Assembly: GCF_001584335.1 (NCBI RefSeq) | Contig: NZ_LSBB01000023.1 | Span: 62,001-126,000 of the forward strand | Source of the DNA: Bacillus atrophaeus | GTDB lineage: Bacteria; Bacillota; Bacilli; Bacillales; Bacillaceae | Length of the DNA stretch: 64,000 nucleotides | Reading direction: 5' to 3' | Shown: piece by piece, positions 1-9,480 of the stretch | Numbering within the stretch: position 1 is the stretch's first letter | Layout: each line of letters opens with the position of its first letter | Notes under the pieces: generated by a model | Told to the model about the DNA's origin: nothing | Database searches by the model: none | What the model saw: only the letters and a program-made list of their open reading frames with translations | Made by a program: the position numbers and the translations under genes

Positions 1-525
1 ACCGAACTGCCAGACGGACAGCAGAATCAACGTCCATAAGGCGCTCGCCGGATCTTGATACCAGAGAATTTTCTGATCAATGCCGACAAAAAACAGCAGC
101 GCATTGATGACCCCGTCATTTCCGAAAATATTGCGCCACATAATTGCAACAGCAACACTTCCGCCGATGATCGAAGGCAGATAAAAGAGCGTCCTGTACA
201 CCGCCGTCCCTTTCGCTGCATTGTTTAAAATCACGGCGATAAAGAGGGCGAAGCCGAGGCGGAGCGGAACCCCGGCGAGTACGTACGTAAAGGTGACCTT
301 CAGCGATTGCCAGTACTTTTCATCTCCTGTGAACATTTCTTTATAATTGGAAAGCCCAATCCACTTCGGCGTTGTAAACAAGTCATAGCTTGTAAACGAC
401 AGAAACAAAGACGCGCCCATCGGAATCACCGTAAAACATAAGAACCCAATAATAAACGGAGAAATAAACGCGTATCCCGCCAGATTGTCTTTTCTGATAC
501 TCCGGCTTTTCGTCATGGCCGTCAT
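1..525 (-). CDS. yesP: Carbohydrate ABC transporter permease YesP (partial, 3' end outside window)
   Basis: Open frame of 175 codons running off the window start. It reads as an MalF-type membrane permease: a short basic cytoplasmic leader, a first membrane segment rich in Phe/Leu/Ile near residues 15-40, then the typical extracellular stretch and further hydrophobic segments. With the binding protein YesO it should form the importer for rhamnogalacturonan oligosaccharides (established for the B. subtilis yes cluster). Start is uncertain among three in-frame ATGs (531, 525, 516); 525 is chosen because a GGGG run sits 7 nt upstream. Only 12 nt separate it from the yesO stop, so the two are cotranscribed. 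The EAA loop that contacts the ATPase lies outside the window. Confidence 0.85.
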   Translation of the reverse strand, partial: MTAMTKSRSIRKDNLAGYAFISPFIIGFLCFTVIPMGASLFLSFTSYDLFTTPKWIGLSNYKEMFTGDEKYWQSLKVTFTYVLAGVPLRLGFALFIAVILNNAAKGTAVYRTLFYLPSIIGGSVAVAIMWRNIFGNDGVINALLFFVGIDQKILWYQDPASALWTLILLSVWQFG

Positions 526-537
526 CCCCATTCCCCG

Positions 538-1839
<1,302 letters not shown>

Positions 1840-1841
1840 TT

Positions 1842-1857
1842 ATGTAAGTGCTTACAT
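1842..1857 (-). promoter_or_regulatory. CcpA cre-like palindrome upstream of yesO
   Basis: ATGTAAGTGCTTACAT is an inverted repeat with 7-bp arms, 17 bp before the yesO start codon. It matches the cre consensus WTGNAANCGNWWNCA except for TG in place of the central CG. Its place between yesN and yesO suggests carbon catabolite control of yesOP separately from yesLMN. Family knowledge supports the motif; binding is inferred. Confidence 0.5.
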
Positions 1858-1928
1858 TTTATTTTAAAGCGTCTCGGTCAAGCGAAACACTCAAAAAACA
1901 GTGAGAAAAGTTAAAAAAACAGAGATGG

Positions 1929-3056
1929 CTATCTGACAGAAGCGCCTCTCTGTTTTTTACGATATTCTGACGGCGTCAAGCCGGTATATTTTTTAAACAC
2001 AAGGCTGAAATACTTCGGATTATCCCCAAAGCCAATCTCTTCCGCTATATCAGAGACACTCACATCTTTGCGGCTTTTCATCCGCTTCATCGCATGTTCA
2101 ACCCGGGTTCTGGTGACGTAAGCGGAAAATTTCTCGCCCGTTTCCTGCTTAAATAGTTTCCCGAGATAATCGGGATTCATATAAAGCATCTCCTTCGCCG
2201 CCCATTTGAGAGAAAGATGCGGATTGCCCAATTCACCGCGCACAAGCTTAACCATTTTAGATATCAAGGCAGAATGCTTCGACTCGCTGTAAGCGTCCGT
2301 TATTTCCTCAAACAGGTCCTTTGCATGACGGAGCTCACCCGCGCGGCTGATAGTCAGCTGACAGCCCTCAAAACACACCGCCAGCTTTTTTTCCAAAACC
2401 TCTTCGTTTCTTTGTGCCTCTACAGCCAAAATCGCATAATCCCCGAGATGGCAAAAAGCCGTCAGATCAGAACCGAACGCCTCTTTAGCCGTTTGATAAC
2501 TTTGTGTGGCTGCGTCTGTTTTTACGAGAATCAGATTGATTGTCTTATCCTGCACCGCAAGCGGAGGCGCTTGATTCTTCACACCTGTTAAAAGGCCCTC
2601 CAAATACTGATTGGCTGCGTATGACCGAATATGTTCAAGCTCGTCCTTCAAACATTCGGCCGCCTTCTCCCGCCGCTCTTTCTGTTTGAATTCGGCAATG
2701 ATCTCCTTCAGCGAACTGATAATTTGCTGTTCATTACAAGGCTTCACTAAATAGTGCTTGACGCCGTACTTCATGGCTTGCTTCGCATATTCAAATTCGC
2801 CGAAACCCGACAGCAATATAAATTGAACAGACGGACATTCGGATGAAACTTTTTCGATCAATTCAAGCCCGTTCATGCCGGGCATTTTAATATCACTGAT
2901 GACGATATTAGGCTTATACTGCATAATAAATTCATAGGCGTCCAGACCGTTTTGCGCTTTGCCGATTAAAGAGGTTCCGATGGAATCCCATTCGATAATG
3001 CCGGCGATTCCGTCAAGAATGATTCTTTCATCATCTGCCAGCAGAACCTTATACAT
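1929..3056 (-). CDS. yesN: Two-component response regulator YesN (REC + AraC-type HTH)
   Basis: 375 residues. The N-terminal receiver domain has the acidic pair in LLADDE and the phosphoacceptor Asp55 in the VISDIKMPG motif, followed by KPCNEQQ with the conserved Lys. A linker leads to a C-terminal AraC/XylS double helix-turn-helix (about residues 275-371, ending with the GLTPSEYRK signature). Start chosen at the ATG that overlaps the yesM stop as TGATG, 8 nt after AGGGGG; a longer frame upstream lies within yesM. It is the partner of sensor kinase YesM and by established knowledge activates yes pectin-utilisation genes. A cotranscribed yesL-yesM-yesN unit is implied by the overlaps. Confidence 0.93.
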   Translation of the reverse strand: MYKVLLADDERIILDGIAGIIEWDSIGTSLIGKAQNGLDAYEFIMQYKPNIVISDIKMPGMNGLELIEKVSSECPSVQFILLSGFGEFEYAKQAMKYGVKHYLVKPCNEQQIISSLKEIIAEFKQKERREKAAECLKDELEHIRSYAANQYLEGLLTGVKNQAPPLAVQDKTINLILVKTDAATQSYQTAKEAFGSDLTAFCHLGDYAILAVEAQRNEEVLEKKLAVCFEGCQLTISRAGELRHAKDLFEEITDAYSESKHSALISKMVKLVRGELGNPHLSLKWAAKEMLYMNPDYLGKLFKQETGEKFSAYVTRTRVEHAMKRMKSRKDVSVSDIAEEIGFGDNPKYFSLVFKKYTGLTPSEYRKKQRGASVR

Positions 3057-4786
3057 CACGCCATCCCCCTTTGACATGGTATTTTTATAAGGATTGTTGT
3101 GCCCTTTCCTTCCCCGCTTTGTATGGTCAGCCCATATTGGCCGCCAAATGTCAGCCTGATCCGGTCATGAATATTTTGAAGCCCGATTCCCCGTCCGCCC
3201 GTTTTTTCAAGAATGCGGTTATCCATTCCCGGGCCGTTGTCTTCTACAGTCAAAACCACATGCCCCGCCTCCAGTTTTGCACGAAGCCGGATGGCGCACG
3301 GACGGGTAAAGGGCTCAAGCGCATACTGAATCGCATTTTCCATAAGAGGCTGGAGGGAGAGTTTGGGGATCAAGCAATGCTTTACCTCCTCATCAATATC
3401 CAGTGTAAAGTTCAAACGCTCTTCAAACCGAAACCGCTGAATGGTCATATAATGCAGAACAATCTCTGCCTCCTCCTCAATCGTGACCGTATCTTTTTTC
3501 ATATTAATGCTGTTCCTTAGCAAATAACCGAGCGATTCCACCATTTTTGATATTTGCTTCTGCTGGTTAGCCTTTGCCAGCCAGTTGATCGACTCAAGCG
3601 TGTTGTATAAAAAGTGGGGATTGATTTGAGCTTGAAGCGCTTTGCATTCCGTTTCTTTAATAATCAATTGTTTCTCGACATTTTCTTCGATTAACTCATT
3701 AATCCGCTTCATCATCATCGTAAAATGACGATTCAGCATGCCCGCCTCATCCTGGGTATCCTCAGGCAGCGCCAAAGATGCTCCCGCCTCAAGACCGCCG
3801 GATTGCACCGCCTTCATAGCCGAGACAAGCTGTTCAATCGGCCCTGTGATGCTGTTGGCGATTCTTCTGCCAAGAAGCAGTACTATACTGAAAAACAACA
3901 GAAAGAAAATCCCAAGCACCGTTTTCATAAAAGTGATTTTCGCGAACATATCGTCAAATGGGAGGACATTGTAATAGCTCCAGTTTTGGTAGGATGATGG
4001 AAGGGATGAGATAAAATAGCGCTTGCCATTCTCTTTCTTGATTTCATAACCCGGAAGCGCGGGAATATGGTTTTTGATATCTTTCATAAGGGCGGAGGAA
4101 TTTTCTGAATAAACGATGCTTTGCTGATCCGCAATGGCGATATCTCCGACCGAGTCGCCCCAATCCTTCGGCAGGTCATGGATGATCTGTTTCAAATTCA
4201 CCTGGATCACGATCATGCCTAAATTCTCCAAGCTTAACTGGTGATAAGATCTAATTTGCCTGGCTGATATCAAAAGAGGCTGTGAATCGCCAAGTGCCAG
4301 CCACAGATTAGCTCCTTTCTTCGCTTTTGCTTTTTCAAAGACGGCGTTTTTTTGCTTCTCCCCAAGATCGGCTGAACTGCTGCCGGCCGCATACTCAGTA
4401 CCGTTCTTATCGTACAAATGGATCGACTCGATGTATGCTTCTTCTCCCGCGTATTCCCCAAGCTTATCCCACAAGTCTCTTTTCATTTTGTATTGAGTAT
4501 AAGCACTATCATGATCCTGTACATGTTGAAGATGCGCCTGAATCTGTTCATCCGCCATGATCTCATACGACATTTCTTCAATCTTCTTCAACTCGTCTTC
4601 AATGCTTTTAGAAGACATCCGCAGCACATCAGAAGACTTGCGGTAAATCTGTTCATCATACACATGAAAGGCATACTGCACTCCGCTGTATACAAACAGA
4701 AATGACACCGCCATAATCAATAAAATAAAAACAAACAGCTTATCTTTGATTTTCAGCCGCCTGTAAAAACCAATGAGTTTTCCCAT
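3056..4786 (-). CDS. yesM: Sensor histidine kinase YesM (LytS/YesM-type)
   Basis: 576 residues. Membrane segment near residues 16-38, a large extracytoplasmic sensing domain (about 40-283), a second membrane segment near 285-306, a HAMP linker, then the His-kinase domain typical of this family: QINPHFLYNTLES with the phosphoacceptor His at about 391, and a C-terminal ATPase with N-box LMENAIQYAL and G-boxes DNGPGMD and GRGIGL. Start at ATG 4786, which overlaps the yesL stop (TGATG); a GTG one codon earlier is possible. Paired with YesN. By family knowledge it senses pectin-derived sugars, probably together with the transporter and YesL; the signal is not visible in sequence. Confidence 0.93.
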   Translation of the reverse strand: MGKLIGFYRRLKIKDKLFVFILLIMAVSFLFVYSGVQYAFHVYDEQIYRKSSDVLRMSSKSIEDELKKIEEMSYEIMADEQIQAHLQHVQDHDSAYTQYKMKRDLWDKLGEYAGEEAYIESIHLYDKNGTEYAAGSSSADLGEKQKNAVFEKAKAKKGANLWLALGDSQPLLISARQIRSYHQLSLENLGMIVIQVNLKQIIHDLPKDWGDSVGDIAIADQQSIVYSENSSALMKDIKNHIPALPGYEIKKENGKRYFISSLPSSYQNWSYYNVLPFDDMFAKITFMKTVLGIFFLLFFSIVLLLGRRIANSITGPIEQLVSAMKAVQSGGLEAGASLALPEDTQDEAGMLNRHFTMMMKRINELIEENVEKQLIIKETECKALQAQINPHFLYNTLESINWLAKANQQKQISKMVESLGYLLRNSINMKKDTVTIEEEAEIVLHYMTIQRFRFEERLNFTLDIDEEVKHCLIPKLSLQPLMENAIQYALEPFTRPCAIRLRAKLEAGHVVLTVEDNGPGMDNRILEKTGGRGIGLQNIHDRIRLTFGGQYGLTIQSGEGKGTTILIKIPCQRGMA

Positions 4787-5406
4787 CACGCCGCCTTTTC
4801 TTTTGCATGGCGATCAACTGCTGAAAACGCCTTAAAAGCGAGCTTTGTTAAGATAAAGCTGAGCACGCTGCCGCTAAAAAACAGCAGAAACGTCATATGG
4901 AAAAACACAAGAAACAGCACACCGACAGCGCTTACCGCCATTCCAAGCGTTACCGCAGGCCTGCTGAAGGCAATCAGAAAACTGAAGCTCAGCACCTCTT
5001 TGATTTTCACATCATAGTGAACATACACCGGAAACACGTATAAAAGAATCAACGCGTATATCAAGCCGATGCTCATAAATACATTCACAAGGAGAGGCTG
5101 GTTCATCCCCGCCGCAATCTGTATATCCGCATAAAGAAACACACCCGTCAGGCCGAGTATCAGTCCAATCGCATTCGACCGCCCCCACTCTTTTTTATAC
5201 GCACGCAGAAATACAGAAAACACGGACGCATCAGGATTGCCCTTCACCCACTCCCTCGTCACGGTAAACATCGCCGCCGTTGCAGGCATCAATCCGGCAA
5301 CCCCAAGCCCCGCAAGTGTAAACAAAAGCCAAAGCAGATTCAGATAAGCCAGACGCATCACCCAAACACAAAAACCATGCAGACCATTCGTTAAGCTGTG
5401 TACCAT
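4786..5406 (-). CDS. yesL: DUF624 membrane protein YesL
   Basis: 206-residue integral membrane protein of the DUF624/YesL family. Hydrophobic segments are visible near residues 18-42, 78-96, 104-124, 140-170 and 165-190; the family hallmark is an N-terminal stretch with many aromatic residues followed by AxxFTVTREW. DUF624 proteins are regularly encoded beside YesM/YesN-type two-component systems and sugar ABC importers in Firmicutes; the biochemical role is not established. An AAAGGTGATGAC ribosome site precedes the ATG, and a good cre site lies immediately upstream. First gene of a yesL-yesM-yesN operon joined by stop/start overlaps. Confidence 0.85.
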   Translation of the reverse strand: MVHSLTNGLHGFCVWVMRLAYLNLLWLLFTLAGLGVAGLMPATAAMFTVTREWVKGNPDASVFSVFLRAYKKEWGRSNAIGLILGLTGVFLYADIQIAAGMNQPLLVNVFMSIGLIYALILLYVFPVYVHYDVKIKEVLSFSFLIAFSRPAVTLGMAVSAVGVLFLVFFHMTFLLFFSGSVLSFILTKLAFKAFSAVDRHAKEKAA

Positions 5407-5426
5407 GTCATCACCTTTCTTTATAT

Positions 5427-5441
5427 AGAAAACGCTTACAA
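5427..5441 (-). promoter_or_regulatory. CcpA cre site in front of yesL
   Basis: On the minus strand TTGTAAGCGTTTTCT matches WTGNAANCGNWWNCA at 14 of 15 positions, including the central CG. It lies 20 nt upstream of the yesL ATG, just downstream of a plausible minus-strand -10 hexamer TATACT (about 5452-5457). A roadblock or promoter-proximal CcpA repression of yesLMN is the natural inference. Confidence 0.65.
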
Positions 5442-5501
5442 TGTTGTGTTAGTATATTTCTGCTTCCGAAAAAAAAGTCCTGCTGTTCCCACCCAACAAA
5501 T

Positions 5502-5535
5502 AAAAGGCTCGCTCATCTCAGGATGCGAACCTTTT
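5502..5535 (-). terminator. Rho-independent terminator after yesK
   Basis: Inverted repeat AAAAGGCTCGC / GCGAACCTTTT with a 12-nt loop and one mismatch, followed on the minus strand by a T-rich stretch. It lies between the yesK stop and the yesL promoter, separating the two transcripts. Confidence 0.7.
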
Positions 5536-5548
5536 CTCATCTGAAAGC

Positions 5549-5824
5549 CTATTTCCGGCAGCTTTTCATCAGCCGCAAGACCCGCTCAGCCGCGTATCCG
5601 GCAACCGTTCCAAAGAAAACAAAAATCGCGATAAGCCCGAGCCCCATGCCTTCCCAGCCGCCAACAACAAAAATACTGTACAAGACTGTAAGGAAGCTGA
5701 GCGCAAACAGGCAGATTAACATCCATTCCGGCCACATCTTCTGAGGATATTTTTTTCGAAACCATACTGATAAAAGAGCAACAATAAAAAAGGTAACGAT
5801 CCCAATACAATAAAAAAATACCAT
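5549..5824 (-). CDS. yesK: Small membrane protein YesK
   Basis: 91-residue hydrophobic protein with three membrane segments: near residues 3-22, 38-58 and 60-80. No catalytic motif and no recognised function. The start is placed at the ATG (5824) behind GAGAGG, although spacing is long (about 11 nt); an upstream ATG at 5857 would add 11 residues but has no ribosome site. Assignment as YesK rests on position between yesL and yesJ and on size. Confidence 0.65.
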   Translation of the reverse strand: MVFFYCIGIVTFFIVALLSVWFRKKYPQKMWPEWMLICLFALSFLTVLYSIFVVGGWEGMGLGLIAIFVFFGTVAGYAAERVLRLMKSCRK

Positions 5825-5920
5825 GAATCTGAGAACCTCTCTTTCTTCTACCTTCATTTGTGAATATTATACAATTTCTATATATATGAACGAAAAACAA
5901 AAAAGCACCCACAGGATGCT

Positions 5921-6463
5921 TCAGCTTGTCGAGATCACTTTTTCATATGTACAAAAACCGCTTGAATGTCGTCTCTCTATCAATTGATACCCCATCCGGC
6001 GATAGAACGCATTGAGCGCACCATTCTCAGACACACAGTCGAGACGAATCCGGCTTTTCCCCGGGTAGAAAACGCCCGTCTCGGCCCATGATAAAATCGT
6101 TTCTCCCAGCTTCCGGCCGGAAAAATGACGGTCTACGGCCAAGCGGTGCAGATAGATGGATTCCTCATGCCCCTGATCACCCCAAAGCTCTCTGTCCCAC
6201 TCACTGGGCTGCGGCAGCAGCATCACCACTCCGGCCAATGCCTCCGCCTCCTTAAAGAGAAAAACATGTCCGTCGGCAATGGAACCAAGCATATTATGAG
6301 TGTCCTTCCCCTCCAATAATCCGCTCCATTGGCTTGATCCCTGTTCACGAAGCCATTCAGCAGTGCGAACAAGCAGCGCCTCCACCTCTTTCGCATCCTC
6401 ACGCTTCGCTTCACAAATATGGAATCTGTCTACATCCGTTTCAGTGATTTTAAAAGATGTCAT
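5921..6463 (-). CDS. yesJ: GNAT-family N-acetyltransferase YesJ
   Basis: 180-residue GCN5-related acetyltransferase. The core strand-helix pattern is visible: IYLHRLAVDRHFSGRKLGETIL, with the acetyl-CoA pyrophosphate-binding loop R/Q-x-x-G-R/K-x-x-G/A, and the late ENGALNAFYRRMGY signature that lines the CoA site. The start is the ATG at 6463, 5 nt behind AGGAGG; the open frame extends 33 codons upstream without a better start. Substrate unknown. In B. subtilis it lies next to cotJ and has been linked to sporulation-time expression; here it is 130 nt after cotJC and could be read through from that operon. Confidence 0.85.
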   Translation of the reverse strand: MTSFKITETDVDRFHICEAKREDAKEVEALLVRTAEWLREQGSSQWSGLLEGKDTHNMLGSIADGHVFLFKEAEALAGVVMLLPQPSEWDRELWGDQGHEESIYLHRLAVDRHFSGRKLGETILSWAETGVFYPGKSRIRLDCVSENGALNAFYRRMGYQLIERRHSSGFCTYEKVISTS

Positions 6464-6594
6464 AAAGGCCTCCTTCATCCTATATCCAAGCACGCCTTTA
6501 TTATAAATGAAAGTACGGCAGGCATAAAAGACATAGAGAGCGCAAACCAGAGGCCGTCCCACTAAAAAAACGCACTGGTACCTAGCCCCAGCAC

Positions 6595-7164
6595 TTAAAA
6601 AAGTTTCTGCCTGTCACGTTCTTCCTTGAGCATCTCAACTGCTTCTCTGAACCGCATAGAGTGTACGATTTCACGTTCACGCAAAAAACGGAGGGAATCG
6701 TTCAAGTCAGGATCATCAGAAATATCAATCAGCCATTGGTAGGTCGCCCGCGCTTTTTCCTCCGCTGCGATATCCTCGTATAAATCCGCGATCGGATCGC
6801 CTTTTGCCTGAATGTAACTGGCGGTAAACGGAACCCCGGCGGCATTGTGATAAAAAAGCGCGCTGTCATGATTGACGTAATGGTCGCCAAGCCCGGCCTC
6901 ACGCAATTGCTCAGGGGTCGCATCCTTTGTCAGCTTATACACCATCGTCGCAATCATCTCCAAATGGGCGAACTCCTCGGTCCCTATATCAGTCAGCAGC
7001 CCGATCACTTTGTCAGGTATGGTGTAGCGCTGGTTTAAGTAACGAAGAGCCGCCGCCAATTCGCCGTCCGCGCCGCCATATTGCTCGATTAAGTATTTGG
7101 CCAGCGTCGGATTGCACGTGCTGACCTTTACAGGATATTGTAGCTTTTTTTCATACACCCACAT
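6595..7164 (-). CDS. cotJC: Spore coat protein CotJC (manganese-catalase family)
   Basis: 189-residue ferritin-like four-helix protein related to Mn catalases. The dimetal ligands appear in repeated E-x-x-H arrangements: TEEFAHLEMI near residues 64-73 and later EEKARATYQW and EREIVHSMRF. The start is the ATG at 7164, 9 nt after AAGGAGG; the open frame upstream lies inside cotJB. It is the last gene of the mother-cell cotJABC operon; CotJA and CotJC interact and are assembled into the inner part of the spore coat (established in B. subtilis). The cotJB stop is only 13 nt upstream. Confidence 0.93.
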   Translation of the reverse strand: MWVYEKKLQYPVKVSTCNPTLAKYLIEQYGGADGELAAALRYLNQRYTIPDKVIGLLTDIGTEEFAHLEMIATMVYKLTKDATPEQLREAGLGDHYVNHDSALFYHNAAGVPFTASYIQAKGDPIADLYEDIAAEEKARATYQWLIDISDDPDLNDSLRFLREREIVHSMRFREAVEMLKEERDRQKLF

Positions 7165-7177
7165 TGATGATTCCTCC

Positions 7178-7441
7178 TTATACTTGCCACGGCCATGGCC
7201 CCTGATTCCAATCCCACTCGTCGCCGGCCGGGCTGTTTCCATACTGCAAGAGCGGTCCGTATAATGCTTCAAATTTTCTCTTTAAATGCCTTGAGTAACC
7301 GGAATATTGGTTGAATTGCTGCAAAGCCTGATGATCATCAGAATGTGTATCAAGATAAAGGCTCAGCTCAACAAGCACAAAATCCGCCGCCTGAATCTGT
7401 TCCAGCAACCGGTAGTACTCCTCGTCAATCTTTTTTGCCAT
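7178..7441 (-). CDS. cotJB: Spore coat assembly protein CotJB
   Basis: 87-residue CotJB family protein, with a helical N-terminal part ([17 protein letters not shown]) and an aromatic, Gly/Trp-rich C-terminus ([13 protein letters not shown]) characteristic of the family. The start is the ATG at 7441, 7 nt behind GAGGGGGA; 17 nt of it overlap the end of cotJA, indicating coupled translation. Acts with CotJA and CotJC in spore coat formation. Confidence 0.9.
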   Translation of the reverse strand: MAKKIDEEYYRLLEQIQAADFVLVELSLYLDTHSDDHQALQQFNQYSGYSRHLKRKFEALYGPLLQYGNSPAGDEWDWNQGPWPWQV

Positions 7442-7673
7442 GTTTGTCTCCCCCTCGATAAGGATTTTCATAATAATCATAGAGATCCTTCCAAAGGGTG
7501 CCTTTCCTTAATGCTTCCATCGGTGAAAACTGCTCCAAATGAACAGGCTGGTAATTCGTATAGAGATTAGGCGGTGTTCTGTAATATTTCTTCCCTATGG
7601 GCGGACAGGGATCAAAGCGGCTGTGAAAGGGTTTGTAGGATTTGATGGGTGTAAACGATTGATCGTCTTTCAT
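7425..7673 (-). CDS. cotJA: Spore coat protein CotJA
   Basis: 82-residue protein rich in Pro, Tyr and Phe with the CotJA-type [17 protein letters not shown] segment. Start is the ATG at 7673, 5-6 nt behind AAAGGAGGA. First gene of cotJABC. Established role: structural component required for CotJC assembly into the coat. It overlaps cotJB at its 3' end. A sigma-E-like promoter lies 35 nt upstream. Confidence 0.92.
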   Translation of the reverse strand: MKDDQSFTPIKSYKPFHSRFDPCPPIGKKYYRTPPNLYTNYQPVHLEQFSPMEALRKGTLWKDLYDYYENPYRGGDKHGKKD

Positions 7674-7707
7674 ACTGTCTCCTCCTTTCTCAAAAAACAA
7701 TGACTTT

Positions 7708-7739
7708 AACATGTATGAGCCAAATGCCGGATTTATGAC
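7708..7739 (-). promoter_or_regulatory. Sigma-E-type promoter of cotJABC
   Basis: Minus strand: a -35 element GTCATAAAT and, 13-16 nt further, the -10 element CATACATGTT, which fits the sigma-E consensus (ATA ... CATACANT). It lies 35 nt before the cotJA start, consistent with the known sigma-E control of cotJ in the mother cell. Confidence 0.7.
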
Positions 7740-7761
7740 TTATTCAATTTAGCTGCTCTGC

Positions 7762-7804
7762 AAAAAAAAGACTAAACGGCCAAAAGATATTAGACCGTTT
7801 AGTC
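7762..7804 (-). terminator. Terminator upstream of cotJ, gene it served is gone
   Basis: Perfect 10-bp stem GACTAAACGG / CCGTTTAGTC followed on the minus strand by eight T. It would end a minus-strand transcript coming from 7.8-8.3 kb, where only an IS remnant remains, so the gene it once served has probably been lost. Confidence 0.75.
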
Positions 7805-7835
7805 CGAAAAAGATAAAAAATTCATTGCAATGTTC

Positions 7836-8355
7836 GGGACTGCCCCCCAAAGATGAGACAAATAAAAAACACCTTCAAGTTTGAAAACAGATAGTTGTTA
7901 TCTGAAATAAGACTTGGAGGTGTTTTTTTATAGGGACAAGAGTGAGTTATCCGGTTGAGGTCAAACAGAAGGCTGTAGAAATGAGATTGGCAGGGTGCCT
8001 GTAAAAGAGATCAGGCAGGAGTTGAATATCAAGAATAAGACTCTGTATATGCATCTTACGAGTATCAGAAAGCTGTTAAAACAAAAGGCATTACCATGAG
8101 TATGTCCCGCAAAGGGACGCCCGCTGATAATGCCTCCATCGAATCGTTTCATTCCTCACTAAAGTCTGAAACGTTCTATCTTAACAGCATTGATCGAATG
8201 ACAACCGCCATCTCCGAACGCACTGTCAAAGAATACATCCATGATGATAACAAATTCGTATTCAAACGAAACTAAACAGCCAATCACCGATAAACGATCG
8301 GCAATTGGCTGTATAAAGGTGTGTTGATCCCTGTTTCAAAAATGGCGTCAGTCCC
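7836..8355 (+). mobile_element. Decayed IS3-family (IS150-type) insertion sequence remnant
   Basis: 520 bp bounded by imperfect inverted ends (GGGACTGCCCCCC at the left, the complement of GGGACTGACGCC at the right), the ACTGCCCCC type of end found in IS150-group elements. Inside, on the + strand, the OrfA start (VSYPVEVKQKAVEMRLAG, then a frameshift to VPVKEIRQELNIKNKT) runs straight into the OrfB C-terminus (SMSRKGTPADNASIESFHSS, containing the last Glu of the DDE triad), ending at a TAA at 8274. So at least the centre of orfB is deleted. A hairpin with arms CAGCCAAT / ATTGGCTG follows at 8278-8312. No clear target-site duplication was seen. Not able to transpose. Confidence 0.8.
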
Positions 8356-8375
8356 GATCAGGTCTGCCTTTCTTA

Positions 8376-9095
8376 TTATTCACCAAGGTCTACGTTATGG
8401 TACACCTGCTGAACATCCTCTAAATCTTCTAACACATCAATTAATTTCTCGAATTGGGCTTGTGCGTCTTCCGGCAATGTAATGTCATTTTGTGCAAGCA
8501 TGGTCAGCTCCGCCACGGTGAAGTCAGTAACGCCCGCATTCTTAAACGCTTCCTGCACAGCATGGAATTGGTCAGGCTCCGCATACACAATCACCGCTTC
8601 TTCTTCTTCCAAAATGTCACGGACATCAACATCCGCTTCCATCAGGATTTCAAGCGCTTCATCAGCCGTTTTGCCTTCCACGCCGATAACAGCCGTCGCA
8701 TCAAACATATAAGCGACAGAACCGCTCACGCCCATGTTCCCGCCGTTTTTACCAAATGCCGCACGCACCTCAGGCGCCGTCCGGTTCACATTATTCGTCA
8801 GCGCGTCAACAATCACCATTGACCCGTTCGGCCCGAAGCCTTCATAACGAAGCTCGTCATAATTCTCCTCCGAACCGCCCTTCGCTTTTTCAATCGCACG
8901 GTCAATAATCGTTTTCGGCACACTGTATGTTTTCGCACGCTCAAGCACAACTTTTAACGCCTGGTTCGATTCCGGATCCGGCTCCCCCTGCTTGGCGGCT
9001 ACATAAATCTCCCGACCAAACTTCGCATAAACCCGACTCGTATTCGCGTCCTTAGACGCCTTCTTTTCTTTAATATTGTTCCACTTACGGCCCAT
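8376..9095 (-). CDS. yeeI: YebC/PmpR-family regulator YeeI
   Basis: 239 residues, the normal length for YebC/TACO1 proteins. The N-terminal Lys/Arg-rich part begins with [14 protein letters not shown], followed by the conserved [19 protein letters not shown] and [19 protein letters not shown] segments that define the family. Family members bind DNA as regulators or relieve ribosome stalling at proline stretches; which applies here is not known. The gene stands alone: an IS remnant lies downstream and a rap-phr cassette upstream. A GAGAGTGG ribosome site precedes the ATG. Confidence 0.92.
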   Translation of the reverse strand: MGRKWNNIKEKKASKDANTSRVYAKFGREIYVAAKQGEPDPESNQALKVVLERAKTYSVPKTIIDRAIEKAKGGSEENYDELRYEGFGPNGSMVIVDALTNNVNRTAPEVRAAFGKNGGNMGVSGSVAYMFDATAVIGVEGKTADEALEILMEADVDVRDILEEEEAVIVYAEPDQFHAVQEAFKNAGVTDFTVAELTMLAQNDITLPEDAQAQFEKLIDVLEDLEDVQQVYHNVDLGE

Positions 9096-9287
9096 TATGT
9101 TCCACTCTCTTTCATATATATCAATCTGGATGATAGTTATTCACTTTATCCATTATACCTCAAACGGTTTGGTTGTTTCGAGTGTAAGAGGTTAGAAATA
9201 GAAGGAATCCGATTATCCGCACTGATTATTATTTCAAACATAATTCCTATCCGCCTATAGAATACAAACACACAGCAGAAAGGTAAC

Positions 9288-9312
9288 AAAAAAATCCCCT
9301 TTTAAGGGGAAA
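9288..9312 (-). terminator. Terminator of the rapH-phrH operon
   Basis: Inverted repeat TTCCCC / GGGGAA with a short AT loop, followed by seven T on the minus strand, 40 bp after the phrH stop. Confidence 0.75.
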
Positions 9313-9351
9313 TTAAAATTGAATTCGTGTCTGAACGTAAACCGTTTTTCT

Positions 9352-9480
9352 TTATGTTTGATTTCGGTCCGAATCATTATGAATAGAGCTCTGTTCTGCC
9401 GTATTCATTGAACTAAAACCAATTCCCACACTCAACATAACAGCGGCAATAACAAGTGCAACACTCTTTTTAAATTTCAT
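9352..9480 (-). CDS. phrH: Phr signalling pre-peptide PhrH
   Basis: 42-codon gene too short for usual gene calls. It encodes a basic N-terminus (MKFKKS), a hydrophobic export segment, and a C-terminus ending SDRNQT, which resembles known Phr pentapeptides and hexapeptides (PhrH TDRNTT, PhrA ARNQT as I recall them). It starts inside the end of rapH (11-nt overlap), the usual rap-phr arrangement. By family knowledge the exported precursor is cut to release the C-terminal peptide, which re-enters through Opp and inhibits the cognate Rap. Confidence 0.85.
   Translation of the reverse strand: MKFKKSVALVIAAVMLSVGIGFSSMNTAEQSSIHNDSDRNQT

Noticed and set aside
3057..3077. Upstream start for yesN at 3077
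   Set aside because: It lies inside the yesM end and would place the ribosome site within the coding region; the TGATG-coupled ATG is better.
7961..8152. 63-codon minus-strand frame across the IS remnant
   Set aside because: Complement of the decayed transposase fragments; no family resemblance.
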